From contig CAYLZW010000021.1 in NCBI GenBank assembly GCA_964388085.1, forward strand, positions 1-36,861: DNA of 36,861 nt, in the 5' to 3' direction. The position numbers and the translations under genes were made by a program. Below, piece by piece: positions 35,641 through 36,861 of this stretch. Every line of letters begins with the position of its first letter. Positions within the stretch are counted from its first letter, which is position 1. The notes beneath the pieces are model-generated. The model was not told the DNA's origin, made no database searches, and was given only the letters and a program-made list of their open reading frames with translations. Source of the DNA: CAYLZW01 sp964388085 (lineage in GTDB: Bacteria; Myxococcota; UBA727; CAYLZW01).

Positions 35641-36561
35641 TCAATTGCCACCCACGATGCGGCGGCCGACGCTGGCGCGGCCGGCGGTCTCGCTGGCGTT
35701 CTTGACCTCCTCGTCGTCGAAGTCGGGCGGCGGCCAGACCCCGACGTGCACAGGCAGGCTGAAGCTCAGCTTCGTCTTGCCGTCCTGGCTCTGGCCTTCG
35801 ATGCGCACCGTATGCTCGCCTTCGAGGCGCGGCGTGTGGTGCAGGCCGTAGGCGCCGGGCGCGCGCAGGGGCTGCACCCGGTAGCGGTAGCTCTTGCCCT
35901 CGCCCTTGCCCTTGGCGGGCTCCTCGACGGTGGCGATGAGGCGCAGGCCCTTCAGCGGCTGCCGGTTGCCGTAGCGCGGGTGCGCGACCTCGAGGATCTT
36001 GTTCACCTCGAGGCGCAGCTCCATGACCTTGTCGGGGTCGGCCTTGCCGGGCTCGAGCGCCACGCCGATGCTGATGTCGCCGTCCGCGCGGGTGTAGAGG
36101 CGGACCTTCTTCGCGGCCTTCAGGCGTCCAGCGCGGTTCGCGTCGAGGCGAGCCTTCTCGCGCTCCTCGGCGTCGCGCTTCTTCTTCTCGGCGGCGGCGC
36201 GCTTCTTCGCCTCCGCCTCGTCGGCCGCCTTCTGCGCGGCCTCCTCGGCGGCCTCCTTGGCGCGGCGCTTCGCCTCGGCGGCGGCCTCGGCCTTCTTCGC
36301 CTTCTCCTCGGCCGCCTTCTTCCGCTTCTGGTCCTCCTCCGCGGAGTCCGGCTTCGCGTCCTTCTCCCCCGCCTTCTCGCCCTTCTCGCCCTTCGCCTCG
36401 CCCTCCTCCTCGGCGGCGTCGGGTTGCGCGCCGATGATGCGCCGCGCGCCGGCCTCGGGCGCGAGCAGGGAGACGGCGAGGGCAAGCGAGAGCCCGGCCA
36501 GGGACAGAGGGCTTCGGAGAGAGAGCTTCACGGTTCGCCTTGTGCGGGAGGGGCTTTGCAT
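35641..36561 (-). CDS. TolA-like exported coiled-coil protein
   Basis: The 306-residue product starts at ATG 36561; an in-frame GTG at codon 11, behind AAGG, would give a shorter signal. The signal or anchor helix (LSLAGLSLALAVSLLAPEAGA) is followed by a very charged, Lys/Glu/Ala-rich region from about 48 to 150 (EKAKKAEAAAEAKRRAKEAA and so on), probably a long helix or coiled coil as in TolA domain II. From about 155 a beta-rich domain begins (VRLYTRADGDISIGVALEPG), ending in HVGVWPPPDFDD, with immunoglobulin-like strands. No enzyme motif is visible. It may span the periplasm or stabilise partner proteins. It lies 4 bp after the DsbA-like gene and 35 bp before the cytochrome-like gene. Confidence 0.82.
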   Translation of the reverse strand: MQSPSRTRRTVKLSLRSPLSLAGLSLALAVSLLAPEAGARRIIGAQPDAAEEEGEAKGEKGEKAGEKDAKPDSAEEDQKRKKAAEEKAKKAEAAAEAKRRAKEAAEEAAQKAADEAEAKKRAAAEKKKRDAEEREKARLDANRAGRLKAAKKVRLYTRADGDISIGVALEPGKADPDKVMELRLEVNKILEVAHPRYGNRQPLKGLRLIATVEEPAKGKGEGKSYRYRVQPLRAPGAYGLHHTPRLEGEHTVRIEGQSQDGKTKLSFSLPVHVGVWPPPDFDDEEVKNASETAGRASVGRRIVGGN

Positions 36562-36565
36562 GAGG

Positions 36566-36861
36566 TCACTCGCAGGAAGAGCTCGCGCGCGCGTCCTCCA
36601 TCTGGAGGCGGAGGGAGAACGCGTCGGGCGTGCGCATCAGGTTGAAGGGGCGTCCGTTGACGAAGAAGGCCGGCGTGCCGTCGACGCCGAGCGCCGCGGC
36701 CTCTGCGCGGGAGGCGTCCACCTTCGCGGTGGTGGCGGGATCGTTCCAGTCCTTCTGGAAGCGCTGGGCGTCGAGCCCGATGGCCTTCGCGTGACCGAGG
36801 AGCAGATCGTCGTCGAGCATGGTCTGGGTCGCGAAGATGGCGTCGTGCATCTCCCAGAAGC
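36566..36861 (-). CDS. DsbA-like thioredoxin-fold protein, C-terminal part (5' end outside window)
   Basis: The last 98 codons of a gene read on the minus strand run off the right edge. FWEMHDAIFATQ, then LLGHAKAIGLDAQRFQKDW, DASRAEAAALGVDGTPAFFV and NGRPFN are typical of the helical insert and cis-Pro loop (GTPAFFVNG) of DsbA and DsbA-like thiol:disulfide oxidoreductases. The CXXC active site would lie upstream, outside the window. Such enzymes form or shuffle disulfides in exported proteins, which fits the Cys-rich secreted proteins in this window. It begins the three-gene operon read leftward (DsbA-like, TolA-like, cytochrome-like). Confidence 0.88.
   Translation of the reverse strand, partial: FWEMHDAIFATQTMLDDDLLLGHAKAIGLDAQRFQKDWNDPATTAKVDASRAEAAALGVDGTPAFFVNGRPFNLMRTPDAFSLRLQMEDARASSSCE

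Overview
The window is about 37 kb of very GC-rich, gene-dense DNA (near 70% GC by eye, with strong G/C third-position bias and no intergenic stretch over 300 bases). The gene content points to a myxobacterium or close relative (Myxococcota). The signs are several surface lipoproteins with Asp/Ala/Gly ('DAG'-type) linkers, fibrinogen-like YCDM/GGGW modules, a CGNG...GEECDDGN cysteine repeat, a long Glu-Gly repeat, and a thrombospondin-type-3 protein with a Cys / hydrophobic / Arg-rich C-terminus like the MYXO-CTERM sorting tail. This is inferred from protein style; no 16S or other marker lies in the window. No rRNA, tRNA, CRISPR array, insertion sequence or prophage was found.

Layout. 1-7.4 kb (+ strand): the 3' end of etfA and a terminator-like hairpin, then a beta-helix/membrane protein, a triple fibrinogen-domain lipoprotein and a 15-repeat TSP3 protein closed by a strong hairpin. 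7.4-12.0 kb: small envelope proteins (a His-rich lipoprotein, an SRPBCC protein, a secreted protein, a pentapeptide-repeat protein), a two-gene membrane operon (DUF2231-like plus a four-helix protein) and, divergent from it, an ECF sigma factor ending in a 14-bp tandem repeat. 12.2-15.2 kb: ftsK. 15.3-23.1 kb (- strand): truncated hemoglobin, a secreted protein, an HExxH lipoprotein with a possible barrel domain sitting 9 bp behind a membrane-anchored hexapeptide acyltransferase, a small membrane protein, a membrane-bound Fe-S oxidoreductase of the CCG type, and a MarR regulator.

23.2-29.1 kb (+ strand): a complete tripartite efflux system (TolC-like channel, lipoprotein adaptor, RND pump), divergent from the MarR gene, which is its obvious candidate regulator. 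29.2-30.5 kb (- strand): map and a NUDIX hydrolase overlapping by 4 bp. 30.6-33.8 kb: a lipoprotein GH1 glycosidase facing a LamG-type lipoprotein with a (Glu-Gly)21 spacer. 33.8-36.9 kb (- strand): a winged-helix protein whose start codon lies inside a 35-bp inverted repeat, then a tight operon of a DsbA-like protein (cut by the window end), a TolA-like coiled-coil protein and a cytochrome-c-like protein that has lost its heme-binding motif.

Most of the window is envelope and surface biology with a few housekeeping genes (ftsK, map, etfA). I see no obvious defence or biosynthetic island. The best candidates for something undescribed are the heme-less cytochrome-c-like protein in its thiol-oxidoreductase operon, the acyltransferase / HExxH lipoprotein pair, and the winged-helix gene with a palindrome over its start. 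A respiratory link between EtfA and the CCG-type Fe-S oxidoreductase 20 kb away is plausible from family knowledge.
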